In this document: piece after piece, positions 34,886 to 44,039 of the stretch
Position numbering within the stretch: position 1 is the first letter of the stretch
Layout: each line of letters opens with the position of its first letter
NCBI RefSeq assembly: GCF_002277895.1
Contig: NZ_CP022998.1
Location: 911,501-975,500, forward strand
DNA: 64,000 nucleotides
Source: Rhizobium sp. 11515TR
GTDB lineage: Bacteria > Pseudomonadota > Alphaproteobacteria > Rhizobiales > Rhizobiaceae
Direction of reading: 5' to 3'
Translations under genes and position numbers: made by a program
Notes under the pieces: generated by a model
Databases searched by the model: none
Seen by the model: the letters and a program-made list of their open reading frames with translations, nothing else
What the model was told of the DNA's origin: nothing

Positions 34886-35014
34886 TCAGATTGCCCAGAA
34901 GATCAGGCTGAGGATTATGATGACGGCGAGGATGAACCCCACCATCCTCCCGAGCCCTTCGTTGACATTGCCGTTGCCGACAATCAGATCGTACCAGTCG
35001 CTCTTGTGGTTCAT
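34886..35014 (-). CDS. Very small membrane protein (42 aa)
   Basis: A 42-codon frame from ATG at 35014 to TGA at 34886. It has a polar N-terminus (MNHKSDWYDLIVGNG), then VNEGLGR, then one hydrophobic helix of about 18 residues (MVGFILAVIIILSLIFWAI) at the very C-terminus. GAGGG lies about 8 bases before the ATG. The clean split between polar head and tail anchor, with a good ribosome site, supports a translated protein. Family not recognised. Confidence 0.6.
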   Translation of the reverse strand: MNHKSDWYDLIVGNGNVNEGLGRMVGFILAVIIILSLIFWAI

Positions 35015-35200
35015 CAAACGTCCCTCAGGGTTTGTCCCATTAGGTCGATCTCTTCTTCGGCAGTCAATGATTTAAAGGGCGATTATTCAGGGATATCGAA
35101 AGGCCGGCTTTCATCCGGACAGCCGATTTCAAGACAAGTTCTTATGAACTCCCGGCGAACCGGAAGCGGCATCCTACGAGCTCGCTAAATCTTGAAATCT

Positions 35201-35222
35201 TTGAGAAATCCACGTTTCTCAA
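35201..35222 (-). terminator. AT-rich hairpin downstream of tRNA-Leu
   Basis: TTGAGAAA (35201-35208) and TTTCTCAA (35215-35222) form a perfect 8-bp stem 10 bases after the tRNA CCA end on the minus strand. AGATTTC follows it. This is a likely transcript end for the tRNA. Confidence 0.5.
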
Positions 35223-35231
35223 GAAAGGAAA

Positions 35232-35316
35232 TGGTGCCCAGAAGAGGACTCGAACCTCCACGCCTCGCGGCACAGGTACCTGAAACCTGCGCGTCTACCA
35301 ATTCCGCCATCTGGGC
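35232..35316 (-). tRNA. tRNA-Leu (anticodon CAG)
   Basis: An 85-base leucine tRNA with encoded CCA. On the minus strand the acceptor GCCCAGA pairs with TCTGGGC. The D-arm contains AATTGGTAGACGC. The anticodon stem is CAGGT/ACCTG with loop TTCAGGT, giving anticodon CAG. A long variable arm (GCCGCGAGGC) marks a class II tRNA, and the T-arm contains GGTTCGAGTCC. It reads CUG codons, the main leucine codon in this GC-rich genome. Confidence 0.97.
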
Positions 35317-35326
35317 GACGGACACG

Positions 35327-35355
35327 CATGTAAGGGGGTGGCCGTCCGGTGTCAA
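35327..35355 (-). promoter_or_regulatory. Sigma70-type promoter of tRNA-Leu
   Basis: On the minus strand TTGACA (35350-35355), a 17-base spacer and TACATG (35327-35332) end 10 bases before the mature 5' end, so transcription would start only a few bases ahead of the tRNA. Confidence 0.75.
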
Positions 35356-35408
35356 CAGGGTTTTTGAAGTTTTCGTGGCAATCGTGAAAAAAGCAGTTGG
35401 AGCCCGGG

Positions 35409-36839
35409 TCAAACCCGGGCTGCCGCCCATGCGCTGATCAGGCCAAGTCCCTGTTCCAGCAGGGCCTTTGCCTCGCTTTCGCTCGATGCTTCCACGTAGC
35501 AGCGCATTTCCGGCGCATTGCCGGAAGGACGGAAATGGATGATTCGGTTATCCACAAGTGTCACCCGCAGGCCGTCGATATCGCTCTTGGAAGCGACGGT
35601 GGCGACCGGCTTCAGGAAATCCGAAAGATTGGCGTCGGAGGCGCGCAGATAGGCCATCAGCGCGGCGCTGGTTTCCACGGGAAAATTCTCCAGACGGTCG
35701 GCGGCGGCGAAGGGCAGGCGGTAGCTGCCGGCAACGGCCGAAAGCGGTTTGCGTGCTTTGGCGGCGGCGTAGAGCGTCGCGAGAATCGGCAGGAAGCTGT
35801 CGCGCGTCGGCAGCGGCTCGAAAGGTTTTCCATCGACGGTGAAGCGGCTTGATGTCAGCGTGCCGCCATTGGCCTCGAAGCCAATGACATTGGCCTTGCC
35901 GGCCGCGATGGCCTCGTCCATGCCGGCGATCACGTAGGGAGAGCCGACGCGGGTGCGGGTGACGGCATAGGAACCGGCGGCCTCGATGCCGGAATTGGAG
36001 GTGACCGGCGTCACCACAACATCGGCGCCGAGGAAATTTGCCGCGATGAGGCCAAGCAGATCGCCGCGCAGGGGCTCGCCGGTTTCGTCCGCAACCAGCG
36101 GCCGGTCACCGTCGCCATCGGCTGAGACGATGGCATTCAGGCCATGTTCCGACGCCCAGGCTTTCATGAGGCGGATGGTTTCGGCCGAGACCGCTTCCGT
36201 ATCGACCGGAATGAAGCTCTCGGAGCGGCCGAGTGGCACGACGCGGGCGCCGTAATGAGTCAGTACCTGACCGAAGAGATCGCGTGCCACCGTGCTGTGC
36301 TGATAGACGCCGATGGTGAGGCCGGCGAGGCTGCCTGATGGCAGCAGGCCCTTGTTGCGCTCCAGGAACAGCGCCTCCATCTCGGCCGTGCGGTTTTCCG
36401 TCTCGGCAGGGGTTTCGTCGAGCACAGAATCGCCGATCGCAAGCGCCTCCTCGCTGATCGCCACTTCGTCGCGCTTGTCGATTTCGCCGTCAGGGCGATA
36501 GAATTTGATGCCGTTGCGGTCGGCGGGGATATGCGAGCCGGTGATCATCAGCGAGGCCGCCTTCAGCTGCAGGCCGTAAAGCGCCAGCGCCGGCGTCGGC
36601 AATGTGCCGCAGTCGATCGGCGTCAGGCCGGCCCGCTTCAGCGCGCCGATGCAGGTGGCGGAGATCGCCGGGCTCGATTCGCGGAAATCCCGGCCGACGA
36701 GGATGAGGTCGCCCGGCTTGGCATGGCCGTTTTTCAGCAGATGGCGGGCAAAAGCTGTCGCGTAGAGCGCCGATGCCCGTCCGGTGAGGTCTGCGGATAG
36801 GCCGCGAAGGCCGCTGGTGCCGAATTTCAAGCTGCTCAC
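35409..36839 (-). CDS. Phosphomannomutase/phosphoglucomutase family enzyme
   Basis: A 476-residue alpha-D-phosphohexomutase with four domains. It begins KFGTSGLRGLSADLTGR. The active-site phosphoserine loop reads MITGSHIPADRNG near residue 100 (the family norm is TASHNP, so Gly-Ser-His-Ile replaces Ala-Ser-His-Asn). The metal loop is SADGDGDRP near 241, the sugar-specificity loop is GFEANGGTL, and the phosphate loop is RPSGNAPEMRCYVEA. It interconverts hexose 1- and 6-phosphates, feeding GDP-mannose or UDP-sugar synthesis. GTG at 36839 has GGGAG about 8 bases upstream; an extension to 36896 is unlikely. It is distinct from GlmM, which usually sits beside ftsH. Confidence 0.9.
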   Translation of the reverse strand: MSSLKFGTSGLRGLSADLTGRASALYATAFARHLLKNGHAKPGDLILVGRDFRESSPAISATCIGALKRAGLTPIDCGTLPTPALALYGLQLKAASLMITGSHIPADRNGIKFYRPDGEIDKRDEVAISEEALAIGDSVLDETPAETENRTAEMEALFLERNKGLLPSGSLAGLTIGVYQHSTVARDLFGQVLTHYGARVVPLGRSESFIPVDTEAVSAETIRLMKAWASEHGLNAIVSADGDGDRPLVADETGEPLRGDLLGLIAANFLGADVVVTPVTSNSGIEAAGSYAVTRTRVGSPYVIAGMDEAIAAGKANVIGFEANGGTLTSSRFTVDGKPFEPLPTRDSFLPILATLYAAAKARKPLSAVAGSYRLPFAAADRLENFPVETSAALMAYLRASDANLSDFLKPVATVASKSDIDGLRVTLVDNRIIHFRPSGNAPEMRCYVEASSESEAKALLEQGLGLISAWAAARV

Positions 36840-37147
36840 AGGCAATCTCCCTTGCAATGGTCGGGCTGTTATGGCGCAAGCGGTGGCGGCGATCAACTCA
36901 TCGTGGATCGATAGGTTCCGGTTGCGGCAGCACTGGTTTTGCCATCGTCATGACCCCAACTAAGATAAGAGATGCGGCGGCCTGCCATAGGTTCGCAGCG
37001 TCCGGAACAGGAGGTGGCATGAAGATGCCGCGCCCGTTGAGAGAACGGATCATTGAGATGCAGGTGATGATGGAGGGACAGTCACACTTCCAGCCTTTCG
37101 GCGTACCTTATTGGGGTCGGCAAGATCTCAACAAGGGAGTTGGAAGC
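36840..37147. other. Gap between phosphohexomutase start and IS110 transposase start
   Basis: 308 bases without a supported gene. It must hold the leftward promoter of the phosphohexomutase gene and the left end of the insertion element. A small hairpin GGCAT/ATGCC with GAAG loop is at 37016-37029. The transposase frame stays open through 36857, but upstream residues do not resemble the family. Confidence 0.5.
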
Positions 37148-38215
37148 ATGACTGCCTCTTATGAATATCATATCGGGGTCGACTACCACAAATCCTACAG
37201 CCATCTGGTGGTGCAGGATTCGGCTGGCAAGACGCTGCGCTCTGGCCGGGTGAAGAACGATCGTCAGTCGCTGGGTGGCTTTCTGGAACGCTACCGCGAG
37301 AACTCGCATGCGGTTGTCGAGGCGACGCGCAACTGGATGGTGATCTACGACTGGCTCGACGACATTTGTGATGATGTCGTTCTCGCCCATCCGCTGAAGG
37401 TGAAGGCGATCGCCGACGCCAAGATCAAGACGGACAAGATCGACGCGACGGTGCTGGCGCATCTGCTTCGAGCCGATCTGGTTCCGGAGGCCTGGGCTCC
37501 GAGCGACAAGGCCCGAGAGCTGCGTGTCGCCCTGCGCGAGCGGATGTTTTACGTGCGGCTGCGCACGATGGTGAAGAACCGCATCGTCACGGTGTTCGAT
37601 CGCTATCCGGAGCAGACGGCGCAGCTGAAGAAGCTCGGCGACCTGTTCGGCAAGGCTGGCCGCGTCCAGCTGGCTCAGGTGAAGGTCTCGGAGATCGACC
37701 GCATCCAGATCGACCGTGGTCTCGACTTCATCGGCGACATCGACGTGCGCATCAAGCAATCGGAAGCAACGATCCGGGCGATGACCAGGGCCAATGGCAA
37801 TGTGAAGCTGTTGAAGACGATCCCCGGTATCGGCGAGTTCTTCGCTCGGCTGATCGATGCGGAGATCGACGACATCAAGCGGTTCCGCAATCCGAAGAAG
37901 CTTGCCGCCTATGCCGGCCTGGTGCCGTCGACCTATTCGAGCGGCGGGAAGACCTTCCACGGCAAGATCATACGGCAAGGCAACAAGTGGCTGCGCTGGG
38001 CCTTCGTCGAGGCGGTTACGCCCGCCATTGTCACCGATCCGCAGCTTCGCGCCCAATACGAGCATCTGAAGCTCAGAGGAGTAAACAAGGCGCGCGTCGC
38101 GATCGCGCGCAAGCTTTTGACGATCGCCTTCCAGATCCTGCGTGACCAGCGCGCTTACGAGCCGCGTGGCGAAAGCACCACGGAAGGCGCGTCGACGATA
38201 TCCCGGCTGTCCTGA
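37148..38215 (+). CDS. IS110-family transposase (DEDD recombinase)
   Basis: A 355-residue recombinase. The N-terminal RuvC-like DEDD domain (residues 1-165) has Asp in IGVDYHK, Glu in HAVVEATRNW, and the two Asp in KIKTDKIDATVLAHLLRADLVP. A middle helical part (about 150-240) is followed by the C-terminal Transposase_20 domain with LLKTIPGIGEFFARLIDAEI, KKLAAYAGLVPSTYSSGGK and the WLRWAFVEA block holding the catalytic serine region. ATG at 37148 has GGAG upstream. All motifs are intact and the length is normal, so the enzyme is probably active. IS110 recombinases use an element-encoded RNA to choose target and donor DNA. Confidence 0.95.
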   Translation: MTASYEYHIGVDYHKSYSHLVVQDSAGKTLRSGRVKNDRQSLGGFLERYRENSHAVVEATRNWMVIYDWLDDICDDVVLAHPLKVKAIADAKIKTDKIDATVLAHLLRADLVPEAWAPSDKARELRVALRERMFYVRLRTMVKNRIVTVFDRYPEQTAQLKKLGDLFGKAGRVQLAQVKVSEIDRIQIDRGLDFIGDIDVRIKQSEATIRAMTRANGNVKLLKTIPGIGEFFARLIDAEIDDIKRFRNPKKLAAYAGLVPSTYSSGGKTFHGKIIRQGNKWLRWAFVEAVTPAIVTDPQLRAQYEHLKLRGVNKARVAIARKLLTIAFQILRDQRAYEPRGESTTEGASTISRLS

Positions 38216-38220
38216 TGACA

Positions 38221-38403
38221 AACTAGCGAGCCCGGCAGGACTGGGCTGCGCTCTTCCAGGAGAATGGGAAACCGGGAGCCGAACGCCACTCTGTGACCGA
38301 AGCCGCGAAGGCATCAGGGTCACGCATTGGAGATTGGTTCGAGAACCGAAGGACACCTTTGTCCTGCGGAGGAGAAGTTTTAGCCGATCGGCGAAGTTGC
38401 CGG
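38221..38403 (+). ncRNA. Candidate bridge-type RNA of the IS110-family element
   Basis: The 183 bases after the transposase stop contain a string of good hairpins and no gene. (1) GCG-AGCCC (38226-38233) with GGGCT-G-CGC (38243-38251), an 8-bp stem with one bulge. (2) GTGACC (38293-38298) with GGTCAC (38318-38323) enclosing GCC/GGC. (3) TTGGTT (38334-38339) with AACCGA (38344-38349) and CGAG tetraloop. (4) AGGACA (38350-38355) with TGTCCT (38360-38365). (5) GCCGATCGGC (38383-38392) or CGGC/GCCG just after. Size and stem-loop order recall IS110/IS1111 guide RNAs, but no binding loop has been matched to the ends. Confidence 0.5.
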
Positions 38404-38480
38404 TCAAAGAACAACCGAACCCAAGGAAAGCACGCAAACGCTGGTGTTTTACCCCTTGTGTTCTTTCATTGGAGTCTGTC

Positions 38481-38909
38481 ATGGCTGTTTTTCATAGGAT
38501 CGCGTTTGGCTGCGTCCTCGCGCTTGCCTCGCTGTCGCAGGCGGATTTCGCGACAGCCGCTTCGGACTCTCGGAAGCTCATCACTCCGCCGCGCACCAAT
38601 ACCGTCATCTGCGATTCCCGTGGCTGCTTCGGTTTCGGCGAGCGGCAGTTCTACACCCGCCCAGGTCAGCCGCTTCCGATCACGCCGCCCTATAATGGGG
38701 GCCTCAATCGCTTTGGCAGCCCGCGAGTTCAGGTTCCTCCGCGTGAAACCTATGCACCGCCGCCGAGGGCTCTCTATCCTTCGCCGGCCCAGAAACTGAG
38801 ACAGCATCAAACCTGGTGCGCCGAGCGCTATCGCACCTACAATCCCGGCACCAACAGCTATACGACGATCAACAACGGCACAAGGCCCTGCCGTTCGCCC
38901 TTCGACTGA
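38481..38909 (+). CDS. BA14K family secreted protein
   Basis: A 142-residue protein with a signal peptide (residues 1-27, IAFGCVLALASLSQADFATA) and a Pro/Tyr-rich middle. Its C-terminal BA14K-type motif is HQTWCAERYRTYNPGTNSYT, whose WC.ERYR.Y core defines this Rhizobiales family; Brucella BA14K is an immunogenic lectin-like protein. ATG at 38481 has GGAG 7 bases upstream. The insertion element lies immediately upstream and may have replaced or altered its promoter. Location is periplasmic or surface-attached. Confidence 0.85.
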   Translation: MAVFHRIAFGCVLALASLSQADFATAASDSRKLITPPRTNTVICDSRGCFGFGERQFYTRPGQPLPITPPYNGGLNRFGSPRVQVPPRETYAPPPRALYPSPAQKLRQHQTWCAERYRTYNPGTNSYTTINNGTRPCRSPFD

Positions 38910-38926
38910 TGCCCGAGCAGCAGGGC

Positions 38927-39220
38927 CTAGCTCTCCAGCGATGCGCGGTCGGTATGGCCGAGATCGCGTTCGGGGTCGATGATATCCCGCACCCGCTGCT
39001 TGAGTTCCTTCGGCCCGGGGAAGCCGCCGTCGCGCTTGCGCTCCCACAAGAGCTCGCCGTCGATGCGGATTTCGAAGACGCCGCCGGTGCCAGGGATCAG
39101 CGCGACTTCACCAAGGCTATCGGTAAAGGTCTGCAGCAACTCCTGTGCCATCCAGCCGGAACGGAGCAGCCAGTTGCATTGGGTGCAATAGAGAATGGTG
39201 ATCCGCGGCTTGTCGCTCAT
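38927..39220 (-). CDS. SelT/SelW/SelH-type Rdx family protein (Cys form)
   Basis: A 97-residue thioredoxin-like protein of the Rdx family. The redox motif reads ILYCTQCNW near residue 11; selenoprotein relatives have CxxU, here CxxC. A family block TGGVFEIRIDGELLWERKRDGGFPGPKELKQRVRDII follows, where the G-GVFE and GGFP elements are diagnostic. The preferred start is ATG at 39220 with GAAGGA upstream; 20 extra codons upstream are unlikely. Role in redox handling is inferred from homologues; partner proteins are unknown. Confidence 0.88.
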   Translation of the reverse strand: MSDKPRITILYCTQCNWLLRSGWMAQELLQTFTDSLGEVALIPGTGGVFEIRIDGELLWERKRDGGFPGPKELKQRVRDIIDPERDLGHTDRASLES

Positions 39221-39446
39221 CGTCCTGATCCTTCGTTGTTTGCTGAGATCTAGGCTCAACTTTAGTCCGCTGCAAGCCAAAGCACTTCCAGGAAAGGCAC
39301 CAGGCGGTTTTCCGTCCGGAATTGCGCGGGGAAAGACGGCCAGAGTGGTTCGACATTTCCGTCGAGCGCTGAAACGCTCCGGCCACTTGCCTCTCCCGCC
39401 GCCTCATGCTCATCTCCCGTGGTAACATTGCTCGGGAATCAACGGT

Positions 39447-40181
39447 ATGCGCGTCGCCATCATCGAGAATATGAAGAACACCCCGCTCGGCGCGCTTGGC
39501 ATAGCGCTGGAGGAGGCCCGAGTCGAGATCGACTGGTTTCGCCCCTGGAGCGGCGAGGCCTTGCCGAAGGACATATCGGCCTATGATGCACTAGCCGTGC
39601 TCGGCGGCGAACAGAGCGCCCGCGACGACGACACCCATCCCTATCTGCCGGAGCTGGCGGGGCTGATGCGCCGTTTCGAGGGTGAGGACAAAGCCGTGCT
39701 CGGCATCTGCCTCGGCAGCCAGATTTTGGCGCGCGCCTACGAGGCCGAAAATCTTCTCGGTACCGCCCATGAATTCGGCTGGAAAACAGTCGGCCTGACT
39801 GACGAGGGGAAAAAGGACCCGTTGCTCGCCGATGTCGGCGACGAATTCACCATCTTCGAATGGCATGGCGACACTTTTACCTTGCCTGTGGAAGCCACGC
39901 GCCTTGCCGCCAATGCCGTCACGCCGAACCAGGCCTTCCGCATCGGCCGCGCCACCTATGGCATGCAGTTTCATTTCGAGGCCAATGCCGCGGTCGTCGA
40001 GCGCTGGCGCGGCGAATTTAGGGAAACCATCGAGCACAAGGAGCCGGGCTGGCTCGATCGCTATCCGGAGCTTGTGGCCAGGCATGCTGCAGCGGCGGAA
40101 ACGGCCGGTCTTGCGATTGCACGCGCCTGGGTGAGAACCATAAGAGTGCAGGTGCAGCGCCCTCAGGCAGCAGAGGCTTGA
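39447..40181 (+). CDS. Class I glutamine amidotransferase-like protein (stand-alone)
   Basis: A 244-residue GMP-synthase-type amidotransferase domain. The nucleophile elbow is VLGICLGSQILARAYE (Cys near residue 93), the oxyanion strand LAVLGGEQS comes earlier, and the catalytic His-Glu pair lies in YGMQFHFEANAAVVERW near 171-173. No synthetase domain is attached. Stand-alone members hydrolyse glutamyl amides, such as gamma-glutamyl compounds in polyamine breakdown, or are uncharacterised. The preceding 40 bases lack a strong ribosome site. Upstream DNA near 39306-39325 contains a GCGGTTTTCCGTCCGGAATT-type rhizobial repeat. Confidence 0.85.
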   Translation: MRVAIIENMKNTPLGALGIALEEARVEIDWFRPWSGEALPKDISAYDALAVLGGEQSARDDDTHPYLPELAGLMRRFEGEDKAVLGICLGSQILARAYEAENLLGTAHEFGWKTVGLTDEGKKDPLLADVGDEFTIFEWHGDTFTLPVEATRLAANAVTPNQAFRIGRATYGMQFHFEANAAVVERWRGEFRETIEHKEPGWLDRYPELVARHAAAAETAGLAIARAWVRTIRVQVQRPQAAEA

Positions 40182-40266
40182 GGGTCGCTGATGATCTAAC
40201 ACGTCCGATCAATCCGATGGCGATGTGCTACACACCGGCGGTTTTGAAATGGGAGGAAATGACATC

Positions 40267-40722
40267 ATGAGCACGCTGGAATTACCGAGCGAGGGCGGCT
40301 GCCGTTGCGGGCAGGTGCGGTTGAAGATCAGCGCCAAGCCGCTGCTCACCATGGCCTGCCACTGCACAGGCTGCCAGCGCATGACGGCCGGCCCCTATTC
40401 GCTGAGCGCCGCCATCCCCACGCAGGGTTTCGAGGTGACTGAGGGCGAGCCTGTCATCGGCGGCCTGCACGGCGATGTCATCCATCACTATTTCTGCCCG
40501 CATTGCATGAGCTGGCTGTTCACGAAGCTCGAAGGCGTCGACTGGTTCGTCAATGTCCGCGCCACCATCCTTGACGACACGAGCTGGTTCACGCCCTTCA
40601 TTGAGACCTGGACGAGCGAAAAGCTGCCATGGGTGACGACGCCCGCCAAGCACAGCTTTGCAGCGCTCCCGGCGATGGAGGAGTATGAGGGGCTGACGAA
40701 GGAATATATGGCGCAGGGGTAA
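40267..40722 (+). CDS. GFA family protein (CENP-V/GFA domain)
   Basis: A 151-residue zinc protein. Ligand cysteines appear in GGCRCGQV, in MACHCTGCQR and in YFCPHCMSWLF, the pattern of the glutathione-dependent formaldehyde-activating (Gfa) fold. Homologues bind zinc and some bind glutathione; an enzymatic role here is not shown. ATG at 40267 has GGGAGGAA about 9 bases upstream; an earlier in-frame start at 40225 is less likely. It follows the amidotransferase gene on the same strand, 85 bases apart. Confidence 0.9.
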   Translation: MSTLELPSEGGCRCGQVRLKISAKPLLTMACHCTGCQRMTAGPYSLSAAIPTQGFEVTEGEPVIGGLHGDVIHHYFCPHCMSWLFTKLEGVDWFVNVRATILDDTSWFTPFIETWTSEKLPWVTTPAKHSFAALPAMEEYEGLTKEYMAQG

Positions 40723-40760
40723 GGCTGACGTGGTGGGGCCTGCTGTCAGAGCTGACGGTA

Positions 40761-40912
40761 TTATGCGAAAGGCAGACCATGTCTTTCGACATAGGCATTT
40801 GTCTTTACGATCGCCTCTGCATTTTCACTTAACCAGAGACGCTCGCGCTCAATCTTGCTGATGCGAGCGGCCTTATCTTCAATGGGACGTGAGCTACTGC
40901 TCTTCGAGTCGC

Positions 40913-40916
<4 letters not shown>
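40761..40916 (-). CDS. Short CcdA-like antitoxin C-terminal peptide, coupled to lepA
   Basis: A 51-codon frame starting GTG at 40916, whose GTGA overlaps the lepA stop by 4 bases, and ending TAA at 40761. The C-terminal half [20 protein letters not shown] followed by [11 protein letters not shown] matches the toxin-binding tail of CcdA antitoxins (W..EN.EAI..YN.YVE..GLPLA). The DNA-binding N-terminal part of CcdA and the final Arg-x-Phe end are missing, and no ccdB toxin gene is nearby. It is either a decayed antitoxin fused into the lepA transcript or a minimal stand-alone anti-CcdB peptide. Function unproven. Confidence 0.55.
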
Positions 40917-42745
<1,829 letters not shown>

Positions 42746-42916
42746 ATAGCAGCGCCGCCCGGCGCCGCAAAGCGGAAAAGCGGGGCTTTGGCTGGTATCT
42801 TCACGTTATGTTAGCCTTTTCAGGCCCGACGCTGCCGAGTGTTACAATGCTCTTGATTCCATCATGTGATCCTGTATTTCTCATATAGTAGAATCAGGAA
42901 GCGTGAGACATGAGTA

Positions 42917-43489
42917 ATGGCGGATGATGATCTGGAACTGGCTATCGGCACGCGCATCAAGGAGCTGCGCATCGCCCGCGGCCTGACGCTGGATGAGCTT
43001 GCCAATGCTTCGGCTGTCAGCCGCGCCATGATCTCGCGCATCGAGCGGGCGGAGGCGAGCCCGACGGCATCGCTGCTGTCGCGGCTCTGCGCAGCGCTCG
43101 GCCTTTCGCTCTCGGCCTTCTTTGCCGAGGAGGACGAGGAGGTGTCGCCGCTTTCCCGCCATGCTCAGCAGGCCATCTGGCGCGACCCCGGAACCGGCTA
43201 TGTTAGACGCGCCGTCTCGCCGCCGGGCACCGAATCGAAGGTCGATGTCGTTGAAGTTATCTTCCCCGCCGGCGCGCGCGTCATCTTCCCGCCGAATACG
43301 GCAAGCGCCGGCATGACCCAGCATGTCTGGCTGTTCGAGGGCGAGATGGAGGTGACGCATCGCGATGTCGCCCATCGCCTCATGCCTGGCGATTGCCTCT
43401 TCATGGGCGTCGGCGATGGCCACGCCTTCCATAATCCCGGCGAGGTGCCGGCGCGCTACAGCGTCATCCTCGATCGCGGCCGTTCATAA
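42917..43489 (+). CDS. XRE-family regulator with C-terminal cupin
   Basis: A 190-residue regulator. The N-terminal HTH_3 domain (residues 8-65) reads GTRIKELRIARGLTLDELANASAVSRAMISRIERAEASPT. The C-terminal cupin_2 domain (about 100-185) contains FPPNTASAGMTQHVWLFEGEMEVTH and HRLMPGDCLFMGVGDGHAFHNPG. These HTH-cupin proteins control small metabolic operons, with the cupin sensing a ligand. It is followed 18 bases later by a GNAT gene, so the two are one operon and the acetyltransferase may be part of the regulated response. Confidence 0.92.
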   Translation: MADDDLELAIGTRIKELRIARGLTLDELANASAVSRAMISRIERAEASPTASLLSRLCAALGLSLSAFFAEEDEEVSPLSRHAQQAIWRDPGTGYVRRAVSPPGTESKVDVVEVIFPAGARVIFPPNTASAGMTQHVWLFEGEMEVTHRDVAHRLMPGDCLFMGVGDGHAFHNPGEVPARYSVILDRGRS

Positions 43490-43507
43490 CCACCCAAGGA
43501 TATTTTC

Positions 43508-44029
43508 ATGCCTGACATTCGTCTTCTCTCCGCCACCGAAGCTCGCACTGTTCTGCCGGATCTTTGCGATGTGCTCGCCGATTGCGTCAATGGCGGCGCT
43601 TCCGTCGGCTTCATGCAGCCTTATGGAACGGGGGATGCCTTGCCCTACTGGCAAGGTGTTGCCGATAGCGTCGAAAGCGGCGCAACGCTGCTTTTCGTCG
43701 CCCTGACCGAGGGCAGGGTTGTCGGCACAGTGCAGGTGGGCGCGGCGCAAATGCCGAACCAGCCGCATCGCGGCGATCTCAAGAAGTTGCTGGTGCATAG
43801 CTCCGCGCGAGGCAAGGGACTTGCCCGCCTCCTGATGGAGGCGGCTGAGCGCGAGGCAGCCCGTATCGGCAAGACCCTGCTTGTGCTCGATACGGCAACC
43901 GGCAGCGATGCCGAGGCGATCTATCCGCGTCTCGGCTGGCAGCGCGTCGGTGTAGTGCCGGATTATGCGATGTGGCCCGAGGGCGGTCTTTGCGACACGA
44001 CCATTTTCTATAAGCGTATTGCGGCTTGA
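43508..44029 (+). CDS. GNAT family N-acetyltransferase
   Basis: A 173-residue acyltransferase. The acetyl-CoA binding motif A reads LKKLLVHSSARGKGLARLLMEAAEREA (the R-x-x-G-x-G/A signature is RGKGLA) around residues 95-120. Motif B is AIYPRLGWQRVGVVPDYAMWPEGGLCDTTIFYKRI near the C-terminus. Acetyl acceptor unknown. AAGGA upstream supports the ATG, 18 bases after the HTH-cupin gene. The pair is rightward and ends convergent with a HAD gene (10 bases). Confidence 0.9.
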   Translation: MPDIRLLSATEARTVLPDLCDVLADCVNGGASVGFMQPYGTGDALPYWQGVADSVESGATLLFVALTEGRVVGTVQVGAAQMPNQPHRGDLKKLLVHSSARGKGLARLLMEAAEREAARIGKTLLVLDTATGSDAEAIYPRLGWQRVGVVPDYAMWPEGGLCDTTIFYKRIAA

Positions 44030-44039
44030 GGCAGATCGC

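Larger units (their letters stand above)
37148..38403 (+). mobile_element. IS110-family insertion sequence (ends not resolved)
   Basis: Core of an IS110-family element: the transposase gene plus a folded non-coding 3' flank. These elements have no conspicuous terminal inverted repeats and make no target duplications, so the ends cannot be placed by eye. The outer limits lie between the phosphohexomutase promoter and the BA14K ribosome site at 38471. A weak 7-bp inverted match ACAAGGG/CCCTTGT occurs at 37131 and 38453. A long 3' flank fits the IS1111 subgroup. Confidence 0.8.

Noticed and set aside
35232..36839. tRNA-Leu as an attachment site of an integrated island
   Set aside because: No integrase gene adjoins it and I found no second copy of the tRNA 3' end in the window.
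36857..37147. A longer N-terminus for the IS110 transposase
   Set aside because: The family begins with a short YEYHIGVDYHK-like strand. The extra 97 residues are unlike any relative, and ATG 37148 has a ribosome site.
37082..38482. A 466-codon frame opposite the IS110 transposase
   Set aside because: It mirrors the transposase in composition and has no ribosome site or domain. The plus-strand enzyme has all family motifs.
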